Positions 1 through 8,426 are shown, counted from the first letter of the stretch. The stretch is DNA of 64,000 bases from Daphnia pulex (GCF_021134715.1 NC_060017.1:1116001-1180000), one strand, 5' to 3'. Numbers and translations: made by a program. The notes: a model not told the origin generated them from the sequence alone.

Positions 1-83
1 TTCTTATTCAAATCCCACAGCACTTCCACCAATATGGCTATCATAACTATGATGGCAACAACATCATTAATGGTCATGTTCAT
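1..83 (-). CDS. Small single-pass membrane protein, partial
   Basis: The ATG at 83-81 overlaps the TGA of the upstream gene (ATGA), the usual coupling in this block. The 27 visible residues are mostly hydrophobic (VVAIIVMIAILVEVLW), so a short membrane protein is likely. It runs off the left edge. Function unknown. Confidence 0.5.
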   Translation of the reverse strand, partial: MNMTINDVVAIIVMIAILVEVLWDLNK

Positions 84-277
84 GCTCCGTAGTATCGATT
101 CTTTGGTAAGTCTTGTGCTAATGCGTCTTCATAGGTTAATGAAGGATCGTTCCAGATGTTACGATTATTCCACTCTCTTATTTTATTTAGTCGCTCTTGG
201 TCAGTCAACTCGTAGCATCTAGGATTACGGTCTGGTTGGCGTAGAGTTTCCACACCACGTTTAAATAAATTCATCAT
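80..277 (-). CDS. Hypothetical small protein, 65 aa
   Basis: Intact ORF in the leftward early operon, ending in an ATGA overlap with the next gene. Charged, rich in Arg/Asn, no membrane segment and no recognised motif. Its spacing and overlap support it as a real gene. Confidence 0.6.
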   Translation of the reverse strand: MMNLFKRGVETLRQPDRNPRCYELTDQERLNKIREWNNRNIWNDPSLTYEDALAQDLPKNRYYGA

Positions 278-285
278 ATAGTCAG

Positions 286-527
286 TCAGTTATTCTTGGA
301 AAGTCTATAATGATCAAATTCAAGGCCTCAATTTTCTGAATATTTCCTGATACGTCTTCGGGATGCATCCACTATTCATTCGGATTAGTTTCCGTTTTCG
401 GATTTTTTTTCCAAAGTTTCAACTCTTTCTTCAAGAAATCACGGTAGTCTATTAGGTTAAGGACAGTAATCCTATCAGAGGTTTCACCATCAATCCATTG
501 CTTTTTAATATGCTTATCTCTACTCAT
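286..527 (-). CDS. Hypothetical protein, interrupted by in-frame TAG
   Basis: The ATG at 527 overlaps the TGA of the preceding gene. The frame reads about 51 codons, meets TAG at 374-372, and continues open for about 28 more codons in the same frame to a TGA near 286. The continuation fills a space that would otherwise be empty, so I read this as one gene with a premature stop. Basic, Lys-rich N half; no family recognised. Confidence 0.45.
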
Positions 528-742
528 TCTTTAATTCCAAAATGTCGTTTGATTATTACTGCAATATCAATATCTCCCTCACCTACATACTTATCTGCAA
601 CGGTGGCACATTCCTTTACGATCAACTCAGCAAAATTTTGCATTGTAAATTCATCAACTTCATCTTCTAGTACACGCGAGAATTGAGCAGGAGTTAGATT
701 AATTCCAGCCTGTTTAGCGAGTAGTTTAATTTGTTCGTTCAT
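524..742 (-). CDS. Small paralogous early protein (IKxLAKxAG / FAELIVKEC family)
   Basis: About 72 aa. The start is chosen at 742 because that ATG overlaps the upstream TGA. It carries the pattern shared by several neighbours: N-terminal IKLLAKQAG, central FAELIVKECA and C-terminal IKRHFGIKE. Relatives in this window lie at 1014-1238, 4796-5026, 5273-5493, 5973-6197 and 8479-8707. Such proteins are common in early regions of T4-like phages; function unknown. Confidence 0.65.
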   Translation of the reverse strand: MNEQIKLLAKQAGINLTPAQFSRVLEDEVDEFTMQNFAELIVKECATVADKYVGEGDIDIAVIIKRHFGIKE

Positions 743-1008
743 GATCTTTTGTTCCACTTATCGATTGCCTCTTGTTTACTGTTGCCAGAAATTTCTGCAC
801 CACATCCATCTGCGGTTGTTGGGCAGTGCATACTGTAGCACCACTGTCCTTTCGGCACCTCACGAAACGAGTGATACGTTGTCATGCCGTTAGACTGAAT
901 TTTCCATCCAGTGCCGATTGGATATAGAGTATCTGAATCAGCCATATTTACCGAAAGTCCACAGAATGGACAGTCGTCAACTCGTGGACTTTCGGAAATA
1001 AGCATCAT
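739..1008 (-). CDS. Lar-like zinc-ribbon protein (putative restriction alleviation)
   Basis: 89 aa. An N-terminal CPFCG knuckle, a later C-x4-C pair around residue 58-68, and a C-terminal IDKWNKRS resemble the Lar family of small phage/prophage proteins, named for restriction alleviation. The function is inferred from this pattern only; it could simply be a zinc-binding host-interaction protein. Confidence 0.55.
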   Translation of the reverse strand: MMLISESPRVDDCPFCGLSVNMADSDTLYPIGTGWKIQSNGMTTYHSFREVPKGQWCYSMHCPTTADGCGAEISGNSKQEAIDKWNKRS

Positions 1009-1013
1009 ATTAT

Positions 1014-1238
1014 TTAGAGTCCAAAGTGGTCAAGGATATCAACTGCGGTAGACTTCGGAACCATTTGCTTGTCGCCTTCCCACTCCTTTGACCTCCCTCG
1101 TACCACATCTGAGAATTCAAAAATGACGGCACGTGAGTACTCGATTAGGTACGCATCCATCCACTTCTCAAAATTGTTCATGTTGAAGGGTACCTTAGTT
1201 TGGGTCGCCGTAGCAATTTCTTTAATTTTATTATTCAT
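1014..1238 (-). CDS. Small paralogous early protein (divergent member)
   Basis: 74 aa. It begins MNNKIKEIA and ends ILDHFGL, matching the ends of the paralogous early family, but the middle is divergent (WMDAYLIEYSRAVIFEFSD). No breaks. Unknown function. Confidence 0.6.
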   Translation of the reverse strand: MNNKIKEIATATQTKVPFNMNNFEKWMDAYLIEYSRAVIFEFSDVVRGRSKEWEGDKQMVPKSTAVDILDHFGL

Positions 1239-1242
1239 ATAA

Positions 1243-1605
1243 CTACTTTCTTATAGAGTCAACATGTTTGCACTTTTGGCGAAAGCCAAAGCCTGGACAC
1301 GAGCAAGTGTAGCTAGCACCTTTCTTGACAACTTGATATTGCTTACCCTTCGAACCTTCTACCGTGATGACAGAGGACTCAGGAGTGGCAACTTTGAAGT
1401 AGACCGAATCACTTTCAGCAACTCGATCTAGGAGCTGAAACTTTCTACCTCGTGTATCGATACGGATAGGATTCTTGAACTTGGAAAGTTCAGTATCACC
1501 AGCTTTAATGTAGCCAACCATGTGCGTTTTACTATCCGAAAGACAGTACACATGGTTGGGAGCAGTTGAGTTTGACCAGACAGTTGTCTCGTAGAAGTAT
1601 TTCAT
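1243..1605 (-). CDS. SWIM-type zinc-finger protein
   Basis: 120 aa. The C-terminus has the SWIM arrangement C-x-C-xn-C-x-H (YTCSCPGFGFRQKCKH), a zinc-binding fold used in DNA or protein contacts. The N-terminal 80 residues are unrecognised. A consensus promoter lies immediately upstream (1612-1640), so this is probably the first gene of a transcription unit. Confidence 0.6.
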   Translation of the reverse strand: MKYFYETTVWSNSTAPNHVYCLSDSKTHMVGYIKAGDTELSKFKNPIRIDTRGRKFQLLDRVAESDSVYFKVATPESSVITVEGSKGKQYQVVKKGASYTCSCPGFGFRQKCKHVDSIRK

Positions 1606-1611
1606 GAGTCT

Positions 1612-1640
1612 ATTGTACAGTCAAACATAGGAATTGTCAA
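1612..1640 (-). promoter_or_regulatory. sigma70-like promoter
   Basis: Minus strand: TTGACA, 17 bp, TACAAT, ending close to the ATG at 1605. One of about two dozen near-consensus promoters in the window. Confidence 0.6.
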
Positions 1641-1650
1641 GTGATAACGT

Positions 1651-2115
1651 TCATTCCTGTTCGATATTTTCTAAGAACTGCCTCAAAACGTCTTCGACGT
1701 ATTGGTTGACTGTTATATCAGCCTGCTGGGCTTTATGAAACAGTACCAACATGTCCTCATCGCTCAGTGTAAGTGGAATGGATATACGTGTATCATACTT
1801 CTTTCCTTCCTAAATGGCCAGAGCCTTCTGAATGAAGTCGTCATCAACCTCTAAATTGATCCACTCAACATCATCCCACGCTTGCATATCGTGAGGAGTG
1901 TTAACATAATCAGGATTGATAAGTCGGTATGCCCGTGCGTTCGCATAGTCGCAAGCTTCAACACAATAGACTTCCTGGGTATCGGTATTGAAGATCAGTT
2001 CAAAGCTATATCGATCCTGATCGCCACTCCAGTTACTCAGAGCATATGCACGAGAAGCATAATCATTGTAGTCGCTTCCTTCTGTGATACGATAGTCTAC
2101 TATAATTCCATCCAC
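1651..2115 (-). CDS. Conserved early protein with C-terminal ribbon-helix-helix-like segment, interrupted by TAG
   Basis: The first part (1813-2115, about 101 aa) ends at TAG 1812-1810. The same frame continues with KKYDTRISIPLTLSDEDML and an amphipathic helix to TGA at 1653. I recall phage proteins in which these two parts form one polypeptide, which supports a single gene with a premature stop. Function unknown. Confidence 0.55.
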
Positions 2116-2145
2116 TCTTTAATCGTAATCATGTTAATTCCTATT

Positions 2146-2376
2146 TTAGTTGAATGCCTTACGCTGTTCACCAAGCAAGTTTCTGCGTGGAACTGAGTAC
2201 ATAGTTGCACCAGTTTTGGACTTACGCTTTCTGTCGTCCAGAGAGTTCTGGCGAAAGTCAGTCATACGGGCACGTAGGTTCTTTACGCCAAACAGAAGTT
2301 CTGCCTTTGCGAAATTCAGTTCACGACCAGTACCACGAAGGTAGTCTTCAAGACGTTGGTTTTGGGTTTGTTTCAT
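2146..2376 (-). CDS. Hypothetical small basic protein
   Basis: About 76 aa from the ATG at 2376, chosen because AAGGAG lies 6-10 bases upstream. Basic and helical (ELNFAKAELLFGVKNLRARM), possibly nucleic-acid binding. Followed closely by the gene at 2115. Confidence 0.6.
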   Translation of the reverse strand: MKQTQNQRLEDYLRGTGRELNFAKAELLFGVKNLRARMTDFRQNSLDDRKRKSKTGATMYSVPRRNLLGEQRKAFN

Positions 2377-2418
2377 AATTTTCTCCTTTAAATTAAACAT
2401 ACTAACACACAATCACTT

Positions 2419-2447
2419 ACTATAACATAGCTCATAACAAAAGTCAA
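2419..2447 (-). promoter_or_regulatory. sigma70-like promoter
   Basis: Minus strand: TTGACT, 17 bp, TATAGT. It lies just upstream of the RBS and start at 2376. Confidence 0.6.
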
Positions 2448-2454
2448 GCACTTT

Positions 2455-2880
2455 TTACACAAATTTCGAACTCATATCCTGGTCGGCAATTGCCCTTGCA
2501 TCATGCAACGCATTGTGAGGCACTTTACTGTCTTTGCCACTCAAGTCTCGGCGGCACTCCATGGTCAACGGTGGATAGTTTAGGCACATGCCAGGACCAG
2601 TGATAAGCGACTCGCAGAAGTGATGTTTGATGTCTTCAGGCCAGTCGGCTACCAAATGAATGCTATCATACTTAAATAGGAACTTCTGTAGCTTGGTCTG
2701 AAAGATAGACCTGTCTATAGGCTCTTTCTCAAGAATAGGCATAACATGCACAGCTACCCAACTACCTGGATTCTTACACTCAAGCACCTCATAGAACTCA
2801 TTACCATCTTCGGCAACAATTCCCATGCTGATTAGATCACCTCTGAATTCGTTGAACTTAGTATCAATATACATTCTCAT
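2455..2880 (-). CDS. DnaQ-like 3'-5' exoribonuclease-type protein
   Basis: 141 aa. It begins MYIDTKF (acidic residue of an Exo I-like motif), has a central VADWPED and a C-terminal HNALHDARAIA, matching the DEDDh exonuclease core (Rv2179c-like exoribonuclease family). Probably RNA turnover or end trimming. Intact; activity inferred from the motifs. Confidence 0.6.
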   Translation of the reverse strand: MRMYIDTKFNEFRGDLISMGIVAEDGNEFYEVLECKNPGSWVAVHVMPILEKEPIDRSIFQTKLQKFLFKYDSIHLVADWPEDIKHHFCESLITGPGMCLNYPPLTMECRRDLSGKDSKVPHNALHDARAIADQDMSSKFV

Positions 2881-2881
2881 T

Positions 2882-3025
2882 TTAACTCCAGGTTACATTT
2901 ATGTGAGACCATAGCCAATAAACAATATCGATCAGTTTCCATACTGCTAATCCAAACATGATAGGAAGAAAAGTCCAAGTAGATTTTTCAAACATCCATC
3001 CAATACTACTACTTCCGAAATACAT
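2882..3025 (-). CDS. Small membrane protein, 47 aa
   Basis: The ATG at 3025 overlaps the TGA of the upstream gene. Residues 18-38 form one hydrophobic helix (FLPIMFGLAVWKLIDIVYWLW). Unknown function. Confidence 0.5.
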   Translation of the reverse strand: MYFGSSSIGWMFEKSTWTFLPIMFGLAVWKLIDIVYWLWSHINVTWS

Positions 3026-3596
3026 CACAGCACCTCATACCATGTTGGAGTTGGACGGGAATTAATTCTGCCTTGCCATGATGCAAAGCTACGTTTGTGT
3101 TTGTTATAAAAATTATGGTAAGATAACATAGAGTTACCAGGGACCTTTACATCATCAGGCATTGCAGGCGTAGCGTAGAGAATTTGCCTCGTGGAATATT
3201 CAATGGCGCTGGTGCGAGTTCATCAATTCATTTTGAGGTCGCATGTACCTTACCATAGCGATAAGTGTATTCTTGTAACAGGTGATACCACATAGCATAC
3301 AACCAATTATAGTTCTCATCACTCTCACGACACCAGATGCCCGAGGGATGATTCATATGTGTTGCTTTGTACAATACACTTTGTCGCTCATCAGGCAGGT
3401 CCCAGACCTTCACCGAACGACAACGTGCAGGCAAAGAGCCATGCACATACCGCTTGTCTATATCTAGGACACCATCTAGCACACGGTGGGCAGTAGACAT
3501 AATTTGGGCATACTCAATAATCATTTTGACCACGTGCTGAGAGATATGCATTTCAGCACAAGTCTTTGGGTCAGGATTAAGATAGAATATGTTCAT
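3025..3596 (-). CDS. Conserved phage protein (MNIFYLNPDP family), interrupted by TGA and a frameshift
   Basis: Starts MNIFYLNPDPKTCAEMH with HVVKMIIEYAQIMSTAHR, a family common in T4-like phages and sometimes labelled pyrimidine-dimer glycosylase on weak grounds. The frame meets TGA at 3230-3228, continues as IDELAPAPLNIPRG, then needs a 1-base shift near 3175 to reach the expected C-terminus (SMLSYHNFYNKHKRSFASW). Full length about 190 aa. Function not proven. Confidence 0.6.
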
Positions 3597-3602
3597 TGTT
3601 TA

Positions 3603-4028
3603 TTAACTCCAGCTACGGTGTGCCTCTTCAATTCGTTCCATGCCATCGTATTCTGCAATTTAACAGGACACACCATTAGGAACATCGACAATAGTGAGTT
3701 CGGCATATTCACCATCTGCTTTGTCGCCTAGCTCTTCAACCATTTAGACAAGTGCTAGATCATCACGCTCAATATTCCGGCAAAAGATTGTATGCTCTAA
3801 CCAAGCCTTGTTGTATGCTTGACGGTCTTCAATAGACATTTTACGAAAGTCATCGCCTTCTTTGGTCTCGGGTCGATTCTCGGGACTCACTGTCCAATAA
3901 GTCCAAAACTTCCAGTGGTCTTCACCTTGCTCTGGCCAAACAGGTTGACCTTTAATCTCAAAATATCGGAGCATCCCCTCATGACTTACGCCGAAACCAC
4001 CATAACAACGATTGATAACAATTTTCAT
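3603..4028 (-). CDS. Conserved phage protein (MKIVINRCYGGFGVS family), two in-frame TAA
   Basis: Starts MKIVINRCYGGFGVSHEG; TAA at 3746-3744 and again at 3662-3660, with the frame otherwise open to TAA 3605-3603. The continuation (MVEELGDKADGEYAEL, then IAEYDGMERIEEAHRSW) is the C-terminal half I expect for this early-protein family. Residues expected at the stops look like Q/R and a variable polar residue. Unknown function. Confidence 0.6.
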
Positions 4029-4390
4029 TTTATACCTTCGTGGGTTCGTAATATTTTAACTTGTGCATCAGGTGTAACAAAACACCTAGCCCTGTACGTA
4101 TGTGAGCCTGAGATTGGATCTTGCGACTTAGTGAACTCTACACACTTACCCTCTATCATAGCATGAACTAGTTTTTCTGTCAAGTGAGATTTTGCTTCAT
4201 TCTCCATTTCTTTTGATGGAGAGTCACTATCATCCATGTAATCAAAAGGAACTTGAAAGGTTGCAAGCAACATCTTTCCAGCAATCGCATGGTCGTATGT
4301 CTGCACACTTGTATTTGAATCCTTTGGATAGTACCTGTTGTAAAAATCATATGGATCAGTCCATGTTGCATTAGGAGGTAACATTGCCAT
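4025..4390 (-). CDS. Hypothetical protein, 121 aa
   Basis: Intact ORF overlapping the next gene by 4 bp. Mixed alpha/beta composition with no membrane segment. No family recognised. Confidence 0.6.
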   Translation of the reverse strand: MAMLPPNATWTDPYDFYNRYYPKDSNTSVQTYDHAIAGKMLLATFQVPFDYMDDSDSPSKEMENEAKSHLTEKLVHAMIEGKCVEFTKSQDPISGSHTYRARCFVTPDAQVKILRTHEGIK

Positions 4391-4391
4391 A

Positions 4392-4799
4392 TTATTCCCT
4401 CAATTCAAAAATATAGTGGCCTCCACGGCGAGACTGTACCCAATGTAGGTGCCACATCATGCTATTACTCTCCATCTCACGAATGATTGATTCGTTACCC
4501 GACCAACCGCCAGTAGAGATGTTGTACCGATAGACTTTCTTATCGGCATCACAATCGTGAGACTCTTTGCCTTCATGCCAGCCCCAATCAGGAGCCCACA
4601 AAATAGAGGATTTAATGAAGTCAAACCACTCTCGACTATCTCCATGGAATGGCCAGATTCGGACAATTTCTAGAGCCGCTTCACTTGGATAACCATCATC
4701 GTCAAGCATATCCTCTTTTAGGAGAGTGTCAATACGTGCGAGTGTAATGACCTTTTGCTTTTTGAACTTCTTCATTGCTTCTTTCATTTTATCATTCAT
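4392..4799 (-). CDS. Hypothetical protein, 135 aa
   Basis: Intact ORF with an unusual number of Trp in the middle and C-terminal half (WAPDWGWHEG, GGWSGNE, MMWHLHWVQSRRGGHY). The upstream gene overlaps it by 4 bp. The aromatic, Gly-rich pattern suggests a compact beta protein; no family recognised. Confidence 0.55.
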   Translation of the reverse strand: MNDKMKEAMKKFKKQKVITLARIDTLLKEDMLDDDGYPSEAALEIVRIWPFHGDSREWFDFIKSSILWAPDWGWHEGKESHDCDADKKVYRYNISTGGWSGNESIIREMESNSMMWHLHWVQSRRGGHYIFELRE

Positions 4800-5026
4800 T
4801 GTACACCAAAAGCCTTTTTAATGTCAAGCGCACTTTTAGCGCTAGTTGTTCTGCCGTCTGAATCCATTTCGTCTAGTGCATTTGATATGCAAATAGCGAT
4901 ACACTCACGGGCAACTACATCGACCAGCCTTTCGATTGCCGCTTGATCATAGTCGTCCATCTCATCCCAACATCCGCTAGCAGTTATGCCAGACTGGTAC
5001 ATCAAATTATCTATCAGATCATTCAT
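4796..5026 (-). CDS. Small paralogous early protein
   Basis: 76 aa: MNDLIDNLMYQSGI, central LVDVVARECIAICI, C-terminal DIKKAFGVQ, the same layout as the paralogues. ATGA overlap with the upstream gene. Confidence 0.6.
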   Translation of the reverse strand: MNDLIDNLMYQSGITASGCWDEMDDYDQAAIERLVDVVARECIAICISNALDEMDSDGRTTSAKSALDIKKAFGVQ

Positions 5027-5269
5027 GTGGATTTCCTAATGCCTTTGATGTTTTTGTACTTCACACGGATGTGGTTTGTATATTTGCCTTCTAGCAACAT
5101 TGGAAAGTCTAGGTGAATACTTACCATAGGACCTTCTTCTTCATTCCGCATGTTGTCAGTGTAGACAGTGCCGACATAAGGAAACGTTGTATTTCCCACC
5201 TACCCTGTCACCGAAGCTGTACTTAGGCTTTGGTCGATTAGCTTCAAAATATTCAGCAAGTGAGGGCAT
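5023..5269 (-). CDS. Conserved early protein (GDRVxG / VGTVYTDNM family), frameshifted
   Basis: Starts MPSLAEYFEANRPKPKYSFGDRV and then shifts frame near 5195 (an extra G in the GTAGTGGG context). After correction it reads FPYVGTVYTDNMRNEEEG ... HIRVKYKNIKGI to a TGA overlapping the next ATG. About 80 aa. Probably a small beta-barrel-like protein; function unknown. Confidence 0.5.
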
Positions 5270-5272
5270 TAT

Positions 5273-5493
5273 TCAACTCCGAAATGTTTCATCAATGCTT
5301 GATACCCTTCTGGGCTGGCAGTTGCTTTACCCGCCACATCGATACATTCTTTCACAATTAACTCAGCAAACTTTTCCAATGTGATCCACTCACCAATGCT
5401 ATCAGTTTCAACGGTTTTACACTGGTGCGTTTCCGTCAAATCATATCAGTAATAACCAGCCTCTTTGGCAAGTTGCTCAATTCGTTCGTTCAT
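5273..5493 (-). CDS. Small paralogous early protein, interrupted by TGA
   Basis: MNERIEQLAKEAGYY, TGA at 5448-5446, then YDLTETHQCKTVE, FAELIVKECIDVA and MKHFGVE. Family ends are intact on both sides of the stop, so this is a single gene of about 73 codons. Confidence 0.55.
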
Positions 5494-5715
5494 ATGTGGC
5501 CTTCCCGAGTTTAGCATCCACCATTCGGTGTCGTGTTACGTGTTCTATAAAAATCTCATTTGGTCGGTCAATTACATAAGCCAATCTACCACCAAAATAT
5601 ACTGCACAGCCATCAACTAAGTTACTTTCAATCACACAAACATAAGCACTGGTAACAGCTTGACCACCAATCCCACCGAAACCCAATGCTGTACTGCCCA
5701 AGTCTGAGGAAACAT
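5477..5715 (-). CDS. Conserved phage protein (STALGFGGIGGQ family), frameshifted near start
   Basis: The likely start at 5715 reads MFPQTW, then a 1-base shift near 5700 is needed to enter the open frame STALGFGGIGGQAVTSAYVC ... FGGRLAYVI. I know the family as a frequent hypothetical of T4-like phages with the order MFPQTW-x-STALGFGG, which supports the repair. Confidence 0.55.
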
Positions 5716-5733
5716 GTTATAGTCAAGTCGTAG

Positions 5734-5976
5734 TCAAGTCGTATGCTTGCGAGATTTTTCTACTGTGGTATCTGGAGGTCCCATGTGTACACCAGTACGG
5801 CGTTCCTCGTCGTAGAGTTTCTTTTTCTCATCCTGAGAAAGTTTATTAAATACTTCGTCTTGCCATTTTCTGTACTTGTCCCAGTTTCGGTCCCTGTACT
5901 TGTATTCAGGAAATGCTTCGTAGGCAGCATGTGCCATAGCACCTGCTAGCGTTTCGATAGGGTTAGTTACGTTCAT
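5734..5976 (-). CDS. Hypothetical charged protein, 80 aa
   Basis: Intact, very charged in the middle (YKYRDRNWDKYRKWQ), overlapping the upstream stop by 4 bp. Unknown function. Confidence 0.55.
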   Translation of the reverse strand: MNVTNPIETLAGAMAHAAYEAFPEYKYRDRNWDKYRKWQDEVFNKLSQDEKKKLYDEERRTGVHMGPPDTTVEKSRKHTT

Positions 5977-6197
5977 TCTCTAACTCCGAAATGCTCTTTA
6001 ATCTTTTCACCTAACCACTCTCCGTGGTAATCATTAGCTAACATTACCTTGATAGACTCATTGATTAGTAACTCGGTAAACTTCGCATCCCTAATATCGT
6101 GCCAATCTGGATGATATTCGCCCGGCATTTGAGTTTTATTATCGGTGTAATCATCAGCCTTTTTGGCCAATTCTTTAATTCGGTCGTTTATCACCAC
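5973..6197 (-). CDS. Small paralogous early protein
   Basis: 74 aa, INDRIKELAKKADDY, FTELLINESIKVML, GEKIKEHFGVRE. Intact member of the paralogous family. Confidence 0.65.
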   Translation of the reverse strand: MVINDRIKELAKKADDYTDNKTQMPGEYHPDWHDIRDAKFTELLINESIKVMLANDYHGEWLGEKIKEHFGVRE

Positions 6198-6394
6198 GAA
6201 GATTCATCCGTAATGGTCTTACTGATTTCTACAAAATCTCTATTTACAACCGTCTTGCCAGTTGTCTTGATGATTGATCCAATGCCAGAGGACGAGTCCA
6301 CAGATATATTAATGTAATCCATAGACGATGGATACTTGGACACGAATTCAAGGATGGCTTCTAGTTCATGTTTATGAAGTATAATTTCTCTCAT
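6191..6394 (-). CDS. Hypothetical protein, 67 aa
   Basis: Intact ORF, MREIILHKHELEAILEFVSKY; small alpha/beta, overlapping the downstream gene. Unknown. Confidence 0.5.
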   Translation of the reverse strand: MREIILHKHELEAILEFVSKYPSSMDYINISVDSSSGIGSIIKTTGKTVVNRDFVEISKTITDESSW

Positions 6395-6421
6395 TTCACT
6401 TTAACCTTATTGATTAGTTGA

Positions 6422-6511
6422 TTAGTCCTCATGCTGTTTGTAGTAGGTATCATACCTAGTAGGAACGTAGATGATTGTTAAGTTCCAATTGAATCTATCA
6501 CTATCTTTCAT
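6422..6511 (-). CDS. Very small protein, 29 aa
   Basis: ATG at 6511 preceded by AGGAG (6516-6520), reading through IIYVPTRYDTYYKQHED to TAA at 6424. Supported by the RBS and by filling the gap between two genes; function unknown. Confidence 0.4.
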   Translation of the reverse strand: MKDSDRFNWNLTIIYVPTRYDTYYKQHED

Positions 6512-6520
6512 AATTTCTCC

Positions 6521-6733
6521 TTAAGCGTTAACTTCCCATGCCCAATGCACTACTATCCAATCGACTAGGCAATCCTCAAAGCAGTAGGTTGCATCCACAT
6601 GGTCTTTGCCAAATTTTTCACACATCTTACCATACCAGTAATGGTAATACTGTTTTCGAATATCCTCTTCTTATAGAGTCTCGATCATGTCGTTACCTAA
6701 CTCATCCAGAGTTGATGTAGAGTAGTAGCGCAT
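6521..6733 (-). CDS. Conserved early protein (MRYYSTSTLDELG family), interrupted by TAA
   Basis: MRYYSTSTLDELGNDMIETL, TAA 6673-6671, then EEDIRKQYYHYWYGKMCEKF and FEDCLVDWIVVHWAWEV. Both halves belong to a familiar small early protein, so I treat it as one gene of about 70 codons. Confidence 0.5.
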
Positions 6734-6734
6734 C

Positions 6735-6950
6735 TTATTTCCAGATTTCAAAGGAATCACCACTACTGTGAACGTAGACCTTTTGCCCGTTGGCTACGAA
6801 ATATCCCCATTCACCTTCGCCGTAGACTCCGTTAGGATCAGGAACAAAGGTAATCTTACGCTCAATGTAGGTAAAGCCACTGCGAAGGGTAGGCAGTTTT
6901 TGCTTGAAATTCTTGTCGTTGTCACGTTGGGTAATGTAGATTTTACTCAT
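6735..6950 (-). CDS. Hypothetical protein, 71 aa
   Basis: Start taken at 6950 (MSKIYITQRDNDKNFK), because the frame upstream of it belongs to the previous gene. Beta-rich with GEGEWGYFVANGQKVYVH. Unknown. Confidence 0.5.
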   Translation of the reverse strand: MSKIYITQRDNDKNFKQKLPTLRSGFTYIERKITFVPDPNGVYGEGEWGYFVANGQKVYVHSSGDSFEIWK

Positions 6951-6951
6951 C

Positions 6952-7191
6952 TTAGGCTTTGTAGTGGTTAGCGTAACGATTGAACAGGTTTGCAAGGTAA
7001 TCGCCCTTAGCGAACCAAAATTAAAGGTCATACTGCTCATTGACCATCTTCAGTGCCTTTTTAGGCAGCCAGAAGACACACTTTTCGTTATCAGCAACAA
7101 CGAATTTGATGGCCTTTGGCGACTCATCAAGCTGGACAACAGTCAAAGCGGCTCGAACATTTCTTCCCGACCAGATAGTAGTGTATTGCAT
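6952..7191 (-). CDS. Hypothetical early protein, interrupted by TAA
   Basis: MQYTTIWSGRNVRAALTVVQ ... WLPKKALKMVNEQYDL, TAA at 7023-7021, then FWFAKGDYLANLFNRYANHY in the same frame to TAA 6954. A near-perfect promoter precedes it. Unknown function. Confidence 0.5.
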
Positions 7192-7221
7192 GATTTCTCT
7201 CTTTCGTTTCAGTGTGACTCT

Positions 7222-7249
7222 ATTATAAGAGGAACCTAGGAAATGTCAA
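7222..7249 (-). promoter_or_regulatory. sigma70-like promoter
   Basis: Minus strand: TTGACA, 16 bp, TATAAT, a full consensus in front of the gene starting at 7191. Confidence 0.65.
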
Positions 7250-7277
7250 GCGAATACCCGCACAATTTGGTCAGGTA

Positions 7278-7502
7278 TTAAATAGCCTTGCTTAAGACAT
7301 CTCTAAGCAAGTTATCTAGGTCAACCTCATAGTCTCTTCTGAGGAGCCTAGACTGGTGAATCCTCTCTAGCAGTTCCATGTCTAAGCTAGGGACAAAAAT
7401 TTCAGAGGGTTTATAGTCTCGGGACTTCAACTCTGAGATTAGATCAGAAGTAGTAATTTCACACAGGACATCATCGACATCCACATCAACACTGATATAC
7501 AT
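7278..7502 (-). CDS. Hypothetical acidic protein, 74 aa
   Basis: Intact: MYISVDVDVDDVLCEITTSDLISEL, then a helical, Leu/Arg-rich half. Resembles small phage proteins encoded beside AAA kinases; unknown function. Confidence 0.5.
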   Translation of the reverse strand: MYISVDVDVDDVLCEITTSDLISELKSRDYKPSEIFVPSLDMELLERIHQSRLLRRDYEVDLDNLLRDVLSKAI

Positions 7503-7915
7503 TATTGTACCACTTTCACGTTAAAGTCTTCAGGCAAAATTGCCCATCGGTATCTCATCCTTTCCATAGTCGCTTCTGGCACGCCATGGATACTGCCATA
7601 CTGAGTACGCATCTAAATGATGTCCACCTCAAGGTTAAACCTCGTAGCGACATCAAGATATGGTTGCATTTCCTTCATTGTAGTGAAGGTATTGGAAACA
7701 ATGACGCTAGTGCCTCTGCTAAAAAATGCCGTAGTGGCAACTAGGCACCACTCGTGCGCCGCATGTAGGCGTGAAGGATTGAACGTGTAGTTGCCGTCAT
7801 CATCAACAAAAAACATGTCGGCTTCGAGGTGTTCAGTTCCAAGAGTAGCCAATTGCCTTGCGTAGGTAGACTTACCAGACCCTGGCAAGCCTCGAACTAG
7901 TGTTAGGGTAGTCAT
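7503..7915 (-). CDS. P-loop kinase / polynucleotide kinase-like ATPase, interrupted by TAG
   Basis: The N-terminus MTTLTLVRGLPGSGKSTYA is a Walker A motif; ADMFFVDDDGNYTF and TFTTMKEMQPYLDVA follow as in phage zeta-toxin/PNK-like kinases. TAG at 7615-7613 interrupts the frame, which continues MRTQYGSIHGVPEATMERM, a usual C-terminus for this family (HGVPE). Likely phosphorylates a nucleic acid end or small substrate; substrate unknown. Confidence 0.6.
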
Positions 7916-8106
7916 ACAAAGTCGTAAGTTGTGGTATCGCTGCCGACACGGCTAATGATAACGCTGATACCGCTATCAACTAAGGCAGACTCAAGTCGTA
8001 TGGCTTCACGGACAGAACAGTCAACAAACATAGTGCCGTTAAAGAACTCGATGTTAGATGAAGGAACGATGGTCTCGGCAAGACGGGTCACAGTGGTTTC
8101 AAACAT
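7912..8106 (-). CDS. Hypothetical protein, 64 aa
   Basis: Start at 8106 (MFETTVTRLAETIV) following AAAGAGA. Predicted mixed alpha/beta. A promoter precedes it. Confidence 0.5.
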   Translation of the reverse strand: MFETTVTRLAETIVPSSNIEFFNGTMFVDCSVREAIRLESALVDSGISVIISRVGSDTTTYDFV

Positions 8107-8134
8107 TTTATATCTCTTTCGTTTCGTATGATTC

Positions 8135-8163
8135 AGTATAACACAGATTTGGTCAATGTGCAA
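8135..8163 (-). promoter_or_regulatory. sigma70-like promoter
   Basis: Minus strand: TTGCAC, 17 bp, TATACT. Confidence 0.55.
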
Positions 8164-8165
8164 GC

Positions 8166-8399
8166 TTAAATTCCGAACACGTAGCTAGACACCCCGAGGA
8201 TGTTAGAGAAGAGGAATGCAGATTGGAGAAGAGTAAGGTTCCAGTTCTTTTGCTTGATTGCCGAGTAGGCAAGGCAAATTGACGAAAGAAGGAACAGGCA
8301 GCACCCAGTAGCGAGGAACTACCTCGCTACGAGGAACGACCCAATGATTCCGGAGAAGACCCCGACGAATTCGATAGCTTTTGTTACGTTAATCTGCAT
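8166..8399 (-). CDS. Small integral membrane protein, interrupted by TAG
   Basis: MQINVTKAIEFVGVFSGIIG then TAG at 8321-8319, continuing with two further hydrophobic stretches (CCLFLLSSICLAYSAI and LLQSAFLFSNILGVSSYVF) to TAA 8168. Two or three membrane helices. Own promoter upstream. Loosely resembles nicotinamide-transporter-like small phage proteins; not assigned. Confidence 0.5.
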
Positions 8400-8426
8400 C
8401 GTACACTTTCTTTTCTCTATGGGTTA